NCBI GenBank assembly: GCA_041658205.1
Contig: JBBAAO010000003.1
Location: 1-64,000 of the forward strand
Length of the DNA: 64,000 nucleotides
From: Bacteroidota bacterium
GTDB taxonomy: Bacteria > Bacteroidota > Ignavibacteria > UBA10030 > UBA8401
Direction: 5' to 3'
How positions within the stretch are numbered: the first letter of the stretch is position 1; every line of letters starts with the position of its first letter. Both the position numbers and the translations under genes were made by a program. Under the pieces are notes generated by a model. It was not told the origin of the DNA. It saw only the letters and a program-made list of their open reading frames with translations, and ran no database searches. Below are positions 44,701-53,584 of the stretch, piece after piece.

Positions 44701-47700
44701 TCCAATGAGCAAATTATGAAGTGCGATTGTACCGGAAACTTTTTGCGGTAATTTTACTGTTGCGGACATTGTAATTCCCGACGTGGTCGAGAATTCTGCG
44801 CTGTTCACACCTACGGACAATCCGCCCACGGATAATGAAGAACCGGAATATGTCATCGTTCCGGGATTGATCGTGCCATCCAATCCTATTTCAAATCCTG
44901 TCACGTTCATCGTTCCGAGATTCTTCGGCAAAGTCGCTGTTCCGTCAAATTCTATTTCGTCTCCTTCAAAACGAGCTGATGTTAACGCAAGTGCAACGCC
45001 GCTATAAGTGATTTTCAATGGACCGGACGTGGTGATTCTTCCCTCGGTGATTTGTCCCGAAGCATTGAATGACATATTTTGAACAACCACGTTTCCTAAT
45101 TTTTTTGGAAGCTGGATCGATCCATCAACAAAAATGGCATCGGAAGCGAATCCGATGCGATCAACTGATAGCACCGAAGATCCGATCGAAATTGTTTTTT
45201 GTTTCAGAGCAATCGCCCCACCGCTAAATCCCCCGTTAGGGTTAATTGCAAGATTCGAAATTGTTACCGAATTCAATTTTGGCATGGTGATCAATCCGTT
45301 GACAACAATACCGGCATCTGTTGCGGTGAGCAAAGAAAGCGCAACAACAAATCCATGATAATTAAGCTTTGCATTATCGACCGCAAATGATCCGACCGTT
45401 ATTCTTCCATTTGGTAACACGGTTACATTGTTTGCTTGTACAACAGTAAGATTGTTTGGCAGTGTAAACATTGCCGCTGCTGTGATACCATTTGCTGCAA
45501 GTTGAATATTTTGTAAGGATAATGTCCCTCCTGCAAATCTAAGAGGTGAACCATTATACGTGATAGAGCCGCCAGTGAATGTTCCTTCAGGTGTGATATC
45601 GACGGAAGTAAACTCAATCTGCCCTCCATTTGGAAGTGATGCTGAGCCGTCAAATTCAAATGCATTACTTTCAATCTCAATGCTTCGTATTTTTACCCCA
45701 AAGCCTGCTACTGTTATATCATATGGTGGCTTGGGTGGTGAGCCTCCTCCAATCACAGGATGTACTGCCGACCCAAATGATACGCTTCCTCCGGAGAATG
45801 CTCCAGTCGAACTCACCATCACTTTAGATGCCGAAAGTGAAATATTATTGGGAAGCTTTAGTGATCCACTCACTTCCATCCCTGTGGGAGTTGGAACAAG
45901 GGAAGTAACATTCATCGTATAACCATTCAGTTTCATGGTTGTTGCTGCGGATGGTGAGGAAACGACGCCATTTTGAACAATTCCGGAAGCTTTCACCACC
46001 AATCCTGTAAGTGCCGTCGTTCCTCCACCTGCTGGCAATGTAATCGTTCCGTTTATTGTCAGTTCGTTATTCCCTATTGTTGCAGAAGTGACAAGGAGTT
46101 TGGTTCCGCCATAATTCAGCGAAGTATTGGAAACATCTATTGTTCCGCCGCTGGTTGTTCCGTTTGAAATAATTCTCGCATTTTTTACGTGCAGAGATCC
46201 CAAATTAGTTGGCAATGTTATTATTCCTTCTGCCCAGATGCTTCCGTTCGTCAAGGAAACATTCGTCACAACGGTCGGAAATCCTTGAATCGAAACATTT
46301 GCTTTCAAAACATTAAATACTCCCGGCGCAATAATCCCGGAATTGTTCACAACCATATCATGAAATGAATACGCATTCTGCTCATTGCCGACAGACATCG
46401 TTCCGGTGAAACCAACACCATTCTTGGCGATATAAGCGTTGGAAAGTGATACGGGAAATCCCAATATCATTGCACCCTCCGGCGCAGTGATTGTGCCGTC
46501 AGCAAAACTTCCATCGGATTGAATATTGGCACCAGTAAATTTTAACATTCCGATATTTTGAATGACAATTTCACCATTCATAGAAATAGCTTTTCCATTA
46601 AACATAGCCGAAGTTAATTTCGCGGGAAGAGAACTAAATGCAATAGATGCTGAAGTAGCAGAAAATTTCTCCTGAGATAGAATTCCTCCGCCCGAAACAA
46701 TCACATCAGCGAGTGGAAGACTACCGACCTGCGGTATTTCTACAGTACCGGAAAGATGCAGCTGTTGGTCCTGACCGAAAGAAACATTCACATTATTTGT
46801 CATAAAACCGTTTAGTATCACAGCACCAACAATATTTATCTTTTGCACTGTAACACCGGATGGAGTCAACATAAAATCGGTTTGGAAATTATAAGAAATA
46901 TTATTGACAAGAATTTTCCCTTGAGCTTTCATTCCTATCGGAGCAAATCCACCCGCTGAGATATTTTCGATCTCTTGTAGATTAACAATGTACGATTTAT
47001 AATTATACGTCCGTTTCGGATCGACAACAAATGAGCCCGGCTTTTGAATCCCCGCCGAAGTGATTTCCACATTTTGCAGATAGGCAGTTCCAAATTCAGG
47101 AAAGATAACATTTCCGGAGAGTGTAATTCTTCCTCCAATAAAATCCACATTTCCAGAAGTGGGAAGAAGATTGAACCCTTCATACGTTAAGAACTGATTG
47201 ACCAGTACAATGGTACCTCCGGTGAAGGTACCAAAATTGTTCACGACAATATTTCCCACTCGTACATTCCCCATGCCATTCGGAAGTGTCACGCTCCCTC
47301 CGAGCACCAATTGATTGTTCTTGATATATGTTGAATCAATAGTCAGCGGGAGCGTTGATATTCGAATTGTTTCTCCTGTGCTGAATTTTACGGATGGATC
47401 AATATTGCCGTTTGCATAGAGCAGTAGATGGGAAACCTTCAGTTGCGTATGTGCACTGGTAAGTTGAAGTGTCCCCTGTAATGCTATTCCGGAGGGGAGG
47501 AATTGAAATTGAGCAATCTGAAACGGAAGATTCAAAAGTTGAATGCTTGATTTCGCCAAAATAGTAGGCTGATTGATCTTTCCATCCGGTGTTACTATCA
47601 AATTCTGAAACTGAATATTCCCCATGCCGTTCGGCAATGGTAATACACCCGAAAAAGAAACGCTGCCGCTGTTCAATGTTGCCGCAACGCCGTGAATTGT

Positions 47701-48333
47701 ATATCCCGAAATATTCAATTCCGGAAACGAAGTAATCTTCAACATTGGCGTCAACTTCGGAGGGTAATAGGCGGTAACATCAATACTACCCATGGAATTT
47801 GGAAGAACTATTTTCCCGGAAACGTTCAAAATGTTATTTTCAAAGAACATATTTGAACCTTGAATCGTCCATCCTTGCACACTAATATTTCCATTCGAAT
47901 TCGATAATTGTCCATCAACATTCCACCCTTTCGAGTTTAATCGGGCATTTTGCATGGAACAGGAAAATCCCGGAAGCTGAACTGTTCCGGTTAATAGCAA
48001 TCCTCGCTCATCACCATCGTATGTTCCGCTGACGATGGAAGCTTTGTATCCATAATAGGCAATGGTGAATGGCGTGATGATTCGCGCACTGAGAATTTTT
48101 CGATTAGCAGCTCGTTGAGTAATGGCAATTTCCACTTTTTCAGGAGTAGCGCCCGGTATAAAAATAAATGCATTCTGTTGCTTGCTGTTTTCATACATCA
48201 TCAAATAACCTGCGATATTGCTGAGTGGAAACGGGGCGGGTGGTATGAGCGGGTTAATTTGAGCCTGCAATAATCCGGAAAGAGTGAGCGGGACAAAACA
48301 GACTGCCAACAACAAATATCGGACGAATCGCAT
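38776..48333 (-). CDS. Giant exported protein with about forty 59-residue beta repeats
   Basis: The 3185-residue product starts behind AAGGAA and has a signal peptide (cleaved near residue 25, LLQAQ). From about residue 100 to 2430 it is built of tandem units of about 59 residues with the pattern (Y)xGFxLxVxS..(10)..VxGxIxLPxxLGTVxVxxLxIxxxGxLxGGxI. These are strongly alternating beta strands, as in a beta-solenoid or a long open beta groove. The last 700 residues differ, with repeats around SxMxIDxxxFxxxGSIxIP, an acidic linker and a Trp/His/Cys-rich end. No T9SS sorting domain is visible. It sits 25 bp behind a barrel-like outer-membrane protein gene. It may be a surface fibre or envelope-spanning filament. 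I do not know the family. Confidence 0.85.
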   Translation of the reverse strand: MRFVRYLLLAVCFVPLTLSGLLQAQINPLIPPAPFPLSNIAGYLMMYENSKQQNAFIFIPGATPEKVEIAITQRAANRKILSARIITPFTIAYYGYKASIVSGTYDGDERGLLLTGTVQLPGFSCSMQNARLNSKGWNVDGQLSNSNGNISVQGWTIQGSNMFFENNILNVSGKIVLPNSMGSIDVTAYYPPKLTPMLKITSFPELNISGYTIHGVAATLNSGSVSFSGVLPLPNGMGNIQFQNLIVTPDGKINQPTILAKSSIQLLNLPFQIAQFQFLPSGIALQGTLQLTSAHTQLKVSHLLLYANGNIDPSVKFSTGETIRISTLPLTIDSTYIKNNQLVLGGSVTLPNGMGNVRVGNIVVNNFGTFTGGTIVLVNQFLTYEGFNLLPTSGNVDFIGGRITLSGNVIFPEFGTAYLQNVEITSAGIQKPGSFVVDPKRTYNYKSYIVNLQEIENISAGGFAPIGMKAQGKILVNNISYNFQTDFMLTPSGVTVQKINIVGAVILNGFMTNNVNVSFGQDQQLHLSGTVEIPQVGSLPLADVIVSGGGILSQEKFSATSASIAFSSLPAKLTSAMFNGKAISMNGEIVIQNIGMLKFTGANIQSDGSFADGTITAPEGAMILGFPVSLSNAYIAKNGVGFTGTMSVGNEQNAYSFHDMVVNNSGIIAPGVFNVLKANVSIQGFPTVVTNVSLTNGSIWAEGIITLPTNLGSLHVKNARIISNGTTSGGTIDVSNTSLNYGGTKLLVTSATIGNNELTINGTITLPAGGGTTALTGLVVKASGIVQNGVVSSPSAATTMKLNGYTMNVTSLVPTPTGMEVSGSLKLPNNISLSASKVMVSSTGAFSGGSVSFGSAVHPVIGGGSPPKPPYDITVAGFGVKIRSIEIESNAFEFDGSASLPNGGQIEFTSVDITPEGTFTGGSITYNGSPLRFAGGTLSLQNIQLAANGITAAAMFTLPNNLTVVQANNVTVLPNGRITVGSFAVDNAKLNYHGFVVALSLLTATDAGIVVNGLITMPKLNSVTISNLAINPNGGFSGGAIALKQKTISIGSSVLSVDRIGFASDAIFVDGSIQLPKKLGNVVVQNMSFNASGQITEGRITTSGPLKITYSGVALALTSARFEGDEIEFDGTATLPKNLGTMNVTGFEIGLDGTINPGTMTYSGSSLSVGGLSVGVNSAEFSTTSGITMSATVKLPQKVSGTIALHNLLIGTDGSITIGGIAVNNVSTVIGTFTTTVTSASYASGKFLFSGIIHLPGQYGTVNVTGLSIQNDGTLTGGTLSLQGTTINHNGFTVNNLTGSLSQGLVSLNGLITLPTNLGTVALTGLTLNGKGVVSLGKATLRGTSLTWRNYSVNVDSLSIGQGDVRVNGKISLGKTVTVTAEDLRISTIGAFSGGKIVLQTNSSFNYNGFQFALTEAVIQNDEVELSGKVTLPGNRGTVSANDVNISYNGTLSGGLLTYTGAPFTYNGYSLALKSLTFVSGGVQGTATFAFGGAAGSASITITSSGSFTVTNFNLQNVKLTYAGFVINDVAVTTSGDSMYYSGTISVPRVGEFSVTNMTALTNGTIISPGKIEFKGRTFAWGNYSITVSDIAFAQNAIRVNGSIAFPGNIGIVNVTDLTISTTGALLNGTISAENVKLSYKGYMLAVQSIQFEGDGLEMNASFSVPNISGTFSVQNFEVGLIGTVNFGSVTYSGESIAIGGFSLTNISVVTKDLSDISLNGTITFPTSVGGSAKVTGLTFGSTGTVGIQSISVQGVGFAYKGFTVKVDAISYASERMSISGTMTLPQGYGTLKLTDLQFDAQGNFYGGTIAAQGTTLSYKGFKLTLDNASIGTDDVMALSGSVQLPNSLGTLQLTGFQMKGTSVVDLGKATLTGTTLKWKNYVVNVDTLQLLDNSVMIDGSVNMGSIGTVRAEGLQIGSNGSYYGGTISFGGLDSLKIGGFVVNITNVSASGTEIEVDGSISLPNVYGTIIAKGVNIRTDGSAAGGMLTYSGPGLSYNGAKLIVTALSLVKNGISVSANLQLPNNLATLTANNVTLSYPMQISVGSIGVGGVSFTKNGFTFQLTSATYEKTDLVVNGSVTAPVVGTAKFTNLKITSAGELDGGTIAYSNTFQWGKLGVAVKNISYDWSAKLVTLSGSVALPDSIGTINITSLEVDASTGAVKQAEVALDGSLSYGGLGLKDPKATFANNEIEFGGTIVLDPERSLTVNNVDINVQSGSVSGGTIHFDGPAFTFAGLEATIDLVNVTHKKFDVTATVTLPGSMGVVTAKDATFGRDGSFSISSVLFSGQSLSYKGFGFTVKDGTITKNAVSMDVTVTLSGNITFGIDKLQYSKEKGFNGGDLNFSQTKINYKGYVVSISSSKEKDANSYLVGGHFALPESKGTANVDGIIVSSTGVSFTSAKIDWGSLPNLLPKGFTLKVTDAEFVEDGFEVSGTVSLSPFFDLTAKNLIITSKEVQISELQFDVGQLSVGTWSFGGMSFDFTDTQGKWRVNAQGSIKLAGKIEGFTLKGSVGSNGDFLADLTASTSILLGESGAELIKAEGAFAKQANDYQLTIGGTFAPVGMQNFVSADGILNIDFKGVITGTIDVDLFSTFTMAKSTMVIDIPQEKFTVNGSLGVKQIIAYTGDLEVDASPFQVNGKGDVEVAGYSLAQSTMLIDTKQFSMQGSISIPNPSGGNPLIDLDGHITMIPANSYVDASGDLKIDGYDVAFSTFRMSPDSLYGKGSMNFIIGNGDFEFLALGTGTEYKHAAMARLNSISISDQGESQDGTDDDFAVDMAFDVLKSDYTAIYQELELYRNAFAVAREWGFTMGAEAQDANNIANEVIAAVNIAGIDPEEFKSNIVSFIEGQNVGDNRGVGSDSSSNQYRSEPSYGYYQPGLPPYTTTEHNRQQFNPNKLIAHLTDQSGKEYNVPFSALQLDATSSDARETTLDLTPAFSDVIIPIPNSDEPFTVKGDDNFWEMMEMSEAVMPASSANYKLKYFKCDVAISFKGMTFDKTTILISQGTFQGTSTVHIPGFGEGEVQFSGNKSGVTSFTGSFDISIAGFTLAAANVSYSFDGTTVTITANGSANFAGSSFVADASLSDSKNGGFTINSFTLKGSLGIHTNFHFDFHWKCFHIRFSKNINVNFATATFSYSKSKVDGSVSISIPFPWPIHTKHISFGVDISPHELDLCFDLFGNHCAAIKY

Positions 48334-48358
48334 GGTGAAATTCCTTAATGGTGAAATT

Positions 48359-50545
48359 TTATAATGTTGTATTCAATGTCCAACTGAATGTCAGATACAA
48401 TTGCAGATCCTCTGTAGCGCTCTTTATGGGAATAAATGTTGTCGAACGACTCCATGTCGTACTGATCTGCATTTGCGGTGCCGATGTATTGGTGATGCCA
48501 AAATTTGTCATTGTTGTGAACGCAATGGAGAGAGATGTTGAGTGTTGAGAGTGATCAGATGCAGAATTATCCGAAAACGATGTGGTAACACCAACCGTGT
48601 TTTGATTTGTTTGATCGAACCCATAATTGACTGTGCCGGAGGCGGATACAAACGAACTGATCACATTGGTGGATTGTGCTTTTGAATCGGAAGAATTGAT
48701 GTTGAGTGATGTATTCATTCTCTGAATGGGAGCAAGCGAGAAAGAAACTCCAATATTATTCTGTACTGAACTTTGATTTTGTACGGAATAATCATTCATA
48801 TCATTAATGCTGTATGATAATGAAAGTGAAGTCGTAGAAAAGTTTAATCCGGCGGTTGCTGCATATTGATGTGTCTGATTATCCTTTGCCGTAATACTGA
48901 TATAATCCCCTTTTTGCATTGCTAAGGAATATGAACCGGAAAGATTTAAAAAACTTAATGGACTCCCGCTTCCCGTAAATGAATATGTTTTATTTTTTGT
49001 TGGCTGGTAAACAGTATCACTGGAAAGCCCCGTTCGCTGAAAATTATATCCAGCTGATGTGTTCAAGCCGTTGAAAAGCGTTGTTCCCGCATTGAACGAT
49101 CCCATAAATTGATCGTGCGCCAAGTAAGGATTACCGGGATTATAAAAATATCTGTCCGCATACTGCATGGAACCGTTAAGCGAAATAATTGATATCGATG
49201 TGTTTGCAGAAAAAGTACCGGCAAGTCCAGGGTCGGTTGTTGTTTTATCCAGTTCTTTCATGTTGCTAAAACTCTTAGCCCCTTCAAATGAGACATTCGC
49301 TCCAATGATTGATGGTAACGTTCCCGATACTCCCACCACAGTTCCTTTTACGGGAATAAATTGCGTTGCAGATATTCCGGCAGTTGCCGTCGTATCATCC
49401 GTACCGCGGATGACAAATGTGGAAAATGTTGTCCCATTATCAAATCCATATTCCATCCTTCCGCCGGAAAAATCTTGCGTTGCGCCGCCGGAACTTTTTG
49501 AATCCCCGATAAAAAGAAATGTTGAGAATATCCCGGAAGAAAAACTGGTCTGCACACCATTCAATTGAACATTGCTCATCCCATATTCAGAAAAACTCTC
49601 CGAAAAGTCTCCAAAGAACAAATTCACCGGCACTTCGGATGCCGAGAGTGAAAATCCCTGCAATTTTGCCGTCTTCTTCCCGTTGGAAGGAAGCAGCGTC
49701 TGATCTGTGTGAACTGTTGCATTCGAACTGAACGTGATACCGCCGATTTTTTGTGAAGCATGAAATGCGACATCCGCTCCATAAGTCCTCTGCAACGAGG
49801 TTAACGGAATTGTCTGATTATAACCGTACGATGTTGCCAATGAAGTTTGAAGTGTAAAGGGATTCTGTTCCGGCGGTGCAGGTCGAACGATGAAACTCCA
49901 TGTTGCATTGTTGGCAATATTTCCTTGACCATCCGGAATAATCACGGAGATGGTATGTGAACCTGTATCCAACGAAAGCGAAGGGGTATAACTGATATTG
50001 GATGGAATCACACGGCTGTTCTTGGTCACATCCGTTGAATCGATTAACAGGCGTATTCTTCTTCGATCGATCGTTTCATCATCAAAATAGCCAATGCGAA
50101 TTTCCGGCCGTTCAGCAAAGACGGTATCACCGGTATCGGGATACCGTGAAATTAAAAATGGCTGTGATTTATCTTCGCGGATGATAATCTCATAATACAC
50201 TGTCGGAGCATTTATCGGAGCCGTGGCATTTTGTCCCGTTCGATTCGAGGCAAGGATATAATAGTCGATTCCGGCAAGCGTAACTGCAGATTTTGGGAGT
50301 CGCAGTGAATAGGTGTTCCCATTTCTTGTCATTCGTAACCAGGAAAATGTAGTTGTATTGCTGTTTCTGTAATACAGCTCTACATTTGTCACTTCAACGG
50401 AATCCGTCACAATTGCGTTGAATTCAATTTCCTGGTTTTGACTTGCTTGAAGGATTTGTTTGTGTTGAATCTTCGGCTGGCCTAAAACAAAAAGTGTGGA
50501 TAATACAAATAAGATAAAAACATATTTCCCGTTTCGATGAAGCAA
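48359..50545 (-). CDS. Predicted outer-membrane beta-barrel protein with N-terminal Ig-like domains
   Basis: I prefer the TTG start at 50545, eight bases behind TAGGA and directly before a signal peptide (HRNGKYVFILFVLSTLFVLG), giving 728 residues. A TTG at 50596 is also possible. Residues up to about 235 look like two Ig-like domains (IEFNAIVTDSVEVTNVELYY; RPEIRIGYFDDETIDRRRIR). The rest alternates Ser/Thr/Gly-rich strands and turns to the end (LQLYLTFSWTL), as in large outer-membrane barrels. It precedes the giant repeat protein by 25 bp. A two-partner-like arrangement, with this as exporter or anchor, is an inference; POTRA domains are not seen. Confidence 0.72.
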   Translation of the reverse strand: MLHRNGKYVFILFVLSTLFVLGQPKIQHKQILQASQNQEIEFNAIVTDSVEVTNVELYYRNSNTTTFSWLRMTRNGNTYSLRLPKSAVTLAGIDYYILASNRTGQNATAPINAPTVYYEIIIREDKSQPFLISRYPDTGDTVFAERPEIRIGYFDDETIDRRRIRLLIDSTDVTKNSRVIPSNISYTPSLSLDTGSHTISVIIPDGQGNIANNATWSFIVRPAPPEQNPFTLQTSLATSYGYNQTIPLTSLQRTYGADVAFHASQKIGGITFSSNATVHTDQTLLPSNGKKTAKLQGFSLSASEVPVNLFFGDFSESFSEYGMSNVQLNGVQTSFSSGIFSTFLFIGDSKSSGGATQDFSGGRMEYGFDNGTTFSTFVIRGTDDTTATAGISATQFIPVKGTVVGVSGTLPSIIGANVSFEGAKSFSNMKELDKTTTDPGLAGTFSANTSISIISLNGSMQYADRYFYNPGNPYLAHDQFMGSFNAGTTLFNGLNTSAGYNFQRTGLSSDTVYQPTKNKTYSFTGSGSPLSFLNLSGSYSLAMQKGDYISITAKDNQTHQYAATAGLNFSTTSLSLSYSINDMNDYSVQNQSSVQNNIGVSFSLAPIQRMNTSLNINSSDSKAQSTNVISSFVSASGTVNYGFDQTNQNTVGVTTSFSDNSASDHSQHSTSLSIAFTTMTNFGITNTSAPQMQISTTWSRSTTFIPIKSATEDLQLYLTFSWTLNTTL

Positions 50546-50596
50546 TATTTTGATTCCTATTATAGAGGTGTAAACGATCGTTTCGAAGGTGATCAA

Positions 50597-51123
50597 ACGT
50601 ATAGCGACGAACTTTCCGCGCCTAGAATAGAAATTATATCTTATAAAATCAAGAATTGGCGCACAAAGTTGCTCATTGAACTTTCACCAAATTTTTTTCA
50701 GTCCATCTGACTAAATGAATGTCCTCGCGGCAAGCGGCGGGGAATTATGCCCTTAAGAGATTAAACTGTCAGAAACAATGTTTTTAGAAGCTATTTCAAA
50801 AATGAATGTGACTGTATTATGCATCACATTTGGGTCATCCTACACAGATGTTTAGTTGCCGATCTAAATGGTTTAAAGGATATTGAATCTAACACTAGAG
50901 TGAATATTTTATTCAACTGTTGGAGAGGTGCGTGAAGAACTTGATTGATCTCGCATGTGTAACCTGAAATCTATTTCATACAAATGAAAAAGAACAGACA
51001 ATTGCTCCTTTGGGAAAGTTCATTCTTTATTCACACTATCATTAATGGAGGTACGTTGTTGCTGCGTTATATTGTTGGAGAGGTGCGTTGTTGAACAATA
51101 TAGGAGGATGGACAAATCAAAAT
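50597..51123. repeat. Gene-free region with a 16-bp direct repeat and a hairpin
   Basis: No gene is seen in these 527 bp. TGTTGGAGAGGTGCGT occurs at 50918-50933 and again at 51073-51088, with a degenerate third copy (TGGAGGTACGTTGTTG) in between. The second copy lies in the loop of a perfect 9-bp stem (TATATTGTT at 51068-51076, AACAATATA at 51094-51102), which follows the esterase gene transcribed leftward from 52041 and could end its transcript. The right part of the region must also hold the promoter for the outer-membrane protein operon on its left. Confidence 0.45.
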
Positions 51124-52041
51124 CTACTCTTCAATCCCTATTTCTTTCAAAAACTTCCAGATTGCTTTAAAATTATCACTCATTTCCTTTTCGCTAAAAT
51201 CACCATGCTTTTTCCCTTGTAAAACAATCAGAGTATTCTTTACGCCATGCTTTTGAAGAGATTCGTGCAATAACGTTGCATGAACAAACGGAACAGAATT
51301 ATCTGCATCACCATGGATCGTGAGGACAGGAGGAGCAGAAGGATTTATATAAGTTAAGGGAGAACAGAGTCTAAAAATTTCTTCCTTTTTTGTTGTGTCG
51401 CCTACCAATTTTTCTGTAAAACTTTTCGAATTCCAAAAACTCATCAGTTTTCCAATATCGCTCACGCCAAACCAGTTTATCACTGCTGCAACTTTCAGTT
51501 CTCTCAGAATTGGCTTGTGAGGAATGGCAATCTCTTTATCTTCAGTTAAGAAGCCTGTCATAAGAGCAAGGTGCCCACCTGCAGATTCTCCTGAAACAAC
51601 AATTTTTGTTGTGTCAAATTTATATTTGTTAGCATTTTCATAGATCCAATTCAAGGCATACCGACAGTCCGCAATACAAGCCGGAAATGACGCTTGATTC
51701 AACAAACGGTAGTCAATATTGACCACTGCCCAGCCCTTATCGATATACGGCAAAAAATTTAAATTTCTTATGGAACGATTTAAACTACTCCATCCACCGC
51801 CGTGGATATACAACAATACTGGTTTGCGTTGAGCAGAAAACTCAACCCAAGGTTCACCCCCTAAATTCTTCGCAGGAATATAGGCGTCAAGCTGAAGTTG
51901 TATACTATCTACACTAAGATAGGTAATGTTGGGAATAACAATTGATTTGCTATAAAGGCTTGCAACTGCATCTATTGCTGAAGGCGGTTGGTGTGCACAA
52001 GAGATAAGGAGAAGCGATAGAAAATAAATAGAATTTTTCAT
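51124..52041 (-). CDS. Lipoprotein esterase/lipase-like alpha/beta hydrolase
   Basis: The 305-residue product has a short lipoprotein signal (LLLISC, Cys15). It has the hormone-sensitive-lipase/BD-FAE signature: oxyanion motif HGGGW at residues 80-84, nucleophile GESAGG at 151-156 (Ser153), HGDADNSVPF near 245 carrying the Asp, and QGKKHGDF with the His near the C-terminus. All triad residues are present, so it should be active on a small ester in the periplasm. It is transcribed alone, and the substrate is unknown. Confidence 0.85.
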   Translation of the reverse strand: MKNSIYFLSLLLISCAHQPPSAIDAVASLYSKSIVIPNITYLSVDSIQLQLDAYIPAKNLGGEPWVEFSAQRKPVLLYIHGGGWSSLNRSIRNLNFLPYIDKGWAVVNIDYRLLNQASFPACIADCRYALNWIYENANKYKFDTTKIVVSGESAGGHLALMTGFLTEDKEIAIPHKPILRELKVAAVINWFGVSDIGKLMSFWNSKSFTEKLVGDTTKKEEIFRLCSPLTYINPSAPPVLTIHGDADNSVPFVHATLLHESLQKHGVKNTLIVLQGKKHGDFSEKEMSDNFKAIWKFLKEIGIEE

Positions 52042-52211
52042 AGATATATTTTATACGGTAACAAAAGCACCAATACCCGTCGTTTTTCCTGACCCATTTC
52101 AACTAAAAACAGTACATCCCTATCGAAACTTATATAGAATATTTCTGGGACAGAACTCTCGTTAATGCTTAACGTAATATAAAATAAATTACTTTTTGAA
52201 AATCGAAAATT

Positions 52212-53522
52212 TTAGTTCGCCCCGCGCGCATTCCACATGAACATCTGAAGTACAACACAGGCAAATGTTGCGATCATAAGAAAATAAAATACCTCGCTCC
52301 ATCCAAATGCCACAGAAATCCAGGCGACAAGCACTCCGCTCAACGCTGCCCCGATTGATCCAAGTCCATTAATAAATCCGGCAGCAGTGGAAGAAGCCTT
52401 CCGCGATCCAAAATCCATTGCTGCGGTTGCCGAGATGAGCGTATCAGGACCAAATGTGCAAAAGCCGATGAAGCCTAATGCCAACGGTCCAAAAATTGGA
52501 TGAGCAGCAAAAAGACTGTAGGCAAAGATAGAAATGAATAAGACAATCAACATAATCACACTCACCGGCCCGCGTCTTGCGGAAAATAATTTATCCGATG
52601 AATATCCCGCAGCTATCGTACCGAGAAATCCTGCAAACGGAAAAATAATACTCATATATCCCGCTTTGTCCGCGCGAAAGCCCAATATTTGCACAAGATA
52701 CGTGCTCAGCCAAAAAAGAAATGTATATCGTACGAGCTTCAGGAAAAAATATGAAAAACCCAAATTCCAAATATATTTATTCCATAATACTTCTTTCAGA
52801 ATCTCAGTTATTGAGATTCTCTTTTCAACAATTGGTTCGCTATCAACATTTTTCACAACTGGTTCGTGTGATAAATACTCCGTAAGTCCCGGCAAACCTG
52901 CATCTTCCGGACGATTTCGCTGTCCCCACAAGAATACAATTCCCACACCTGTCAATCCAATAGCAGGTACCCAAAATGCCTCACGCCATGTTGCAAATCC
53001 AATAATGAATGCAGCAAAAGCAGTCGAAACGACATCACCAATTTGATAATTTGTTGCCCACCATGCCATCATCCTTCCCCGTTCATTAACGGAAAACCAG
53101 TTTGACATTGTCTTCATGCTATTCGACCAACCGGTAGCTTGTGCCGCTCCATTTATTCCCATCAATATTGTCATCAAGAATATGGATGATGATTGAGAGA
53201 AAAGAATATTTGCGACAACGCTCAATAAAAGACCGGCGGAAATAATCTTTCGGGCACCAAACCGGTCACCAAGCGGACCGGAAATAAACTGTCCGACAGC
53301 GTACATTGTAAGGTACGAGGAAATAATGATACCAACATCGTGTTCATTCCATCCGAACTCTTTCATAAAGACAGGTTGAGCAACAGCATAATTTTTTCTG
53401 CAGAGATAATATCCTGCATACAATAACCACATGACACTGAAAATACGGTACCGCCACGACTGAAATGCTTTATGAATCTGAAGTTCAAAACTAGCAGATG
53501 TTGAGGGAGCAAAGAGCGCCAT
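52212..53522 (-). CDS. MFS transporter of the organophosphate:phosphate antiporter (OPA) type
   Basis: The 436-residue integral membrane protein has about twelve helices. The N-terminal part (WLLYAGYYLCRKNYAVAQP, then GQFISGPLGDRFGARKI) resembles the GlpT/UhpT group, which exchanges phosphorylated organic compounds for phosphate. It is the last gene of a five-gene operon for an apparent gamma-glutamyl pathway, 62 bp behind the aldehyde dehydrogenase gene, and probably imports the substrate. A phosphorylated amino alcohol such as phosphoethanolamine would fit both the transporter family and the enzymes, but this is only an inference. Confidence 0.85.
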   Translation of the reverse strand: MALFAPSTSASFELQIHKAFQSWRYRIFSVMWLLYAGYYLCRKNYAVAQPVFMKEFGWNEHDVGIIISSYLTMYAVGQFISGPLGDRFGARKIISAGLLLSVVANILFSQSSSIFLMTILMGINGAAQATGWSNSMKTMSNWFSVNERGRMMAWWATNYQIGDVVSTAFAAFIIGFATWREAFWVPAIGLTGVGIVFLWGQRNRPEDAGLPGLTEYLSHEPVVKNVDSEPIVEKRISITEILKEVLWNKYIWNLGFSYFFLKLVRYTFLFWLSTYLVQILGFRADKAGYMSIIFPFAGFLGTIAAGYSSDKLFSARRGPVSVIMLIVLFISIFAYSLFAAHPIFGPLALGFIGFCTFGPDTLISATAAMDFGSRKASSTAAGFINGLGSIGAALSGVLVAWISVAFGWSEVFYFLMIATFACVVLQMFMWNARGAN

Positions 53523-53584
53523 GAAAAACTTTCAGTAATGAATAAAATGTATTCTGAAAACGTTTAGAAATCGATGCTCATCCA

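Noticed and set aside
39431..47183. Many long + strand frames over the giant repeat gene
   Set aside because: They are antisense shadows of the repeated gene; no ribosome binding sites, signal peptides or coherent domains.
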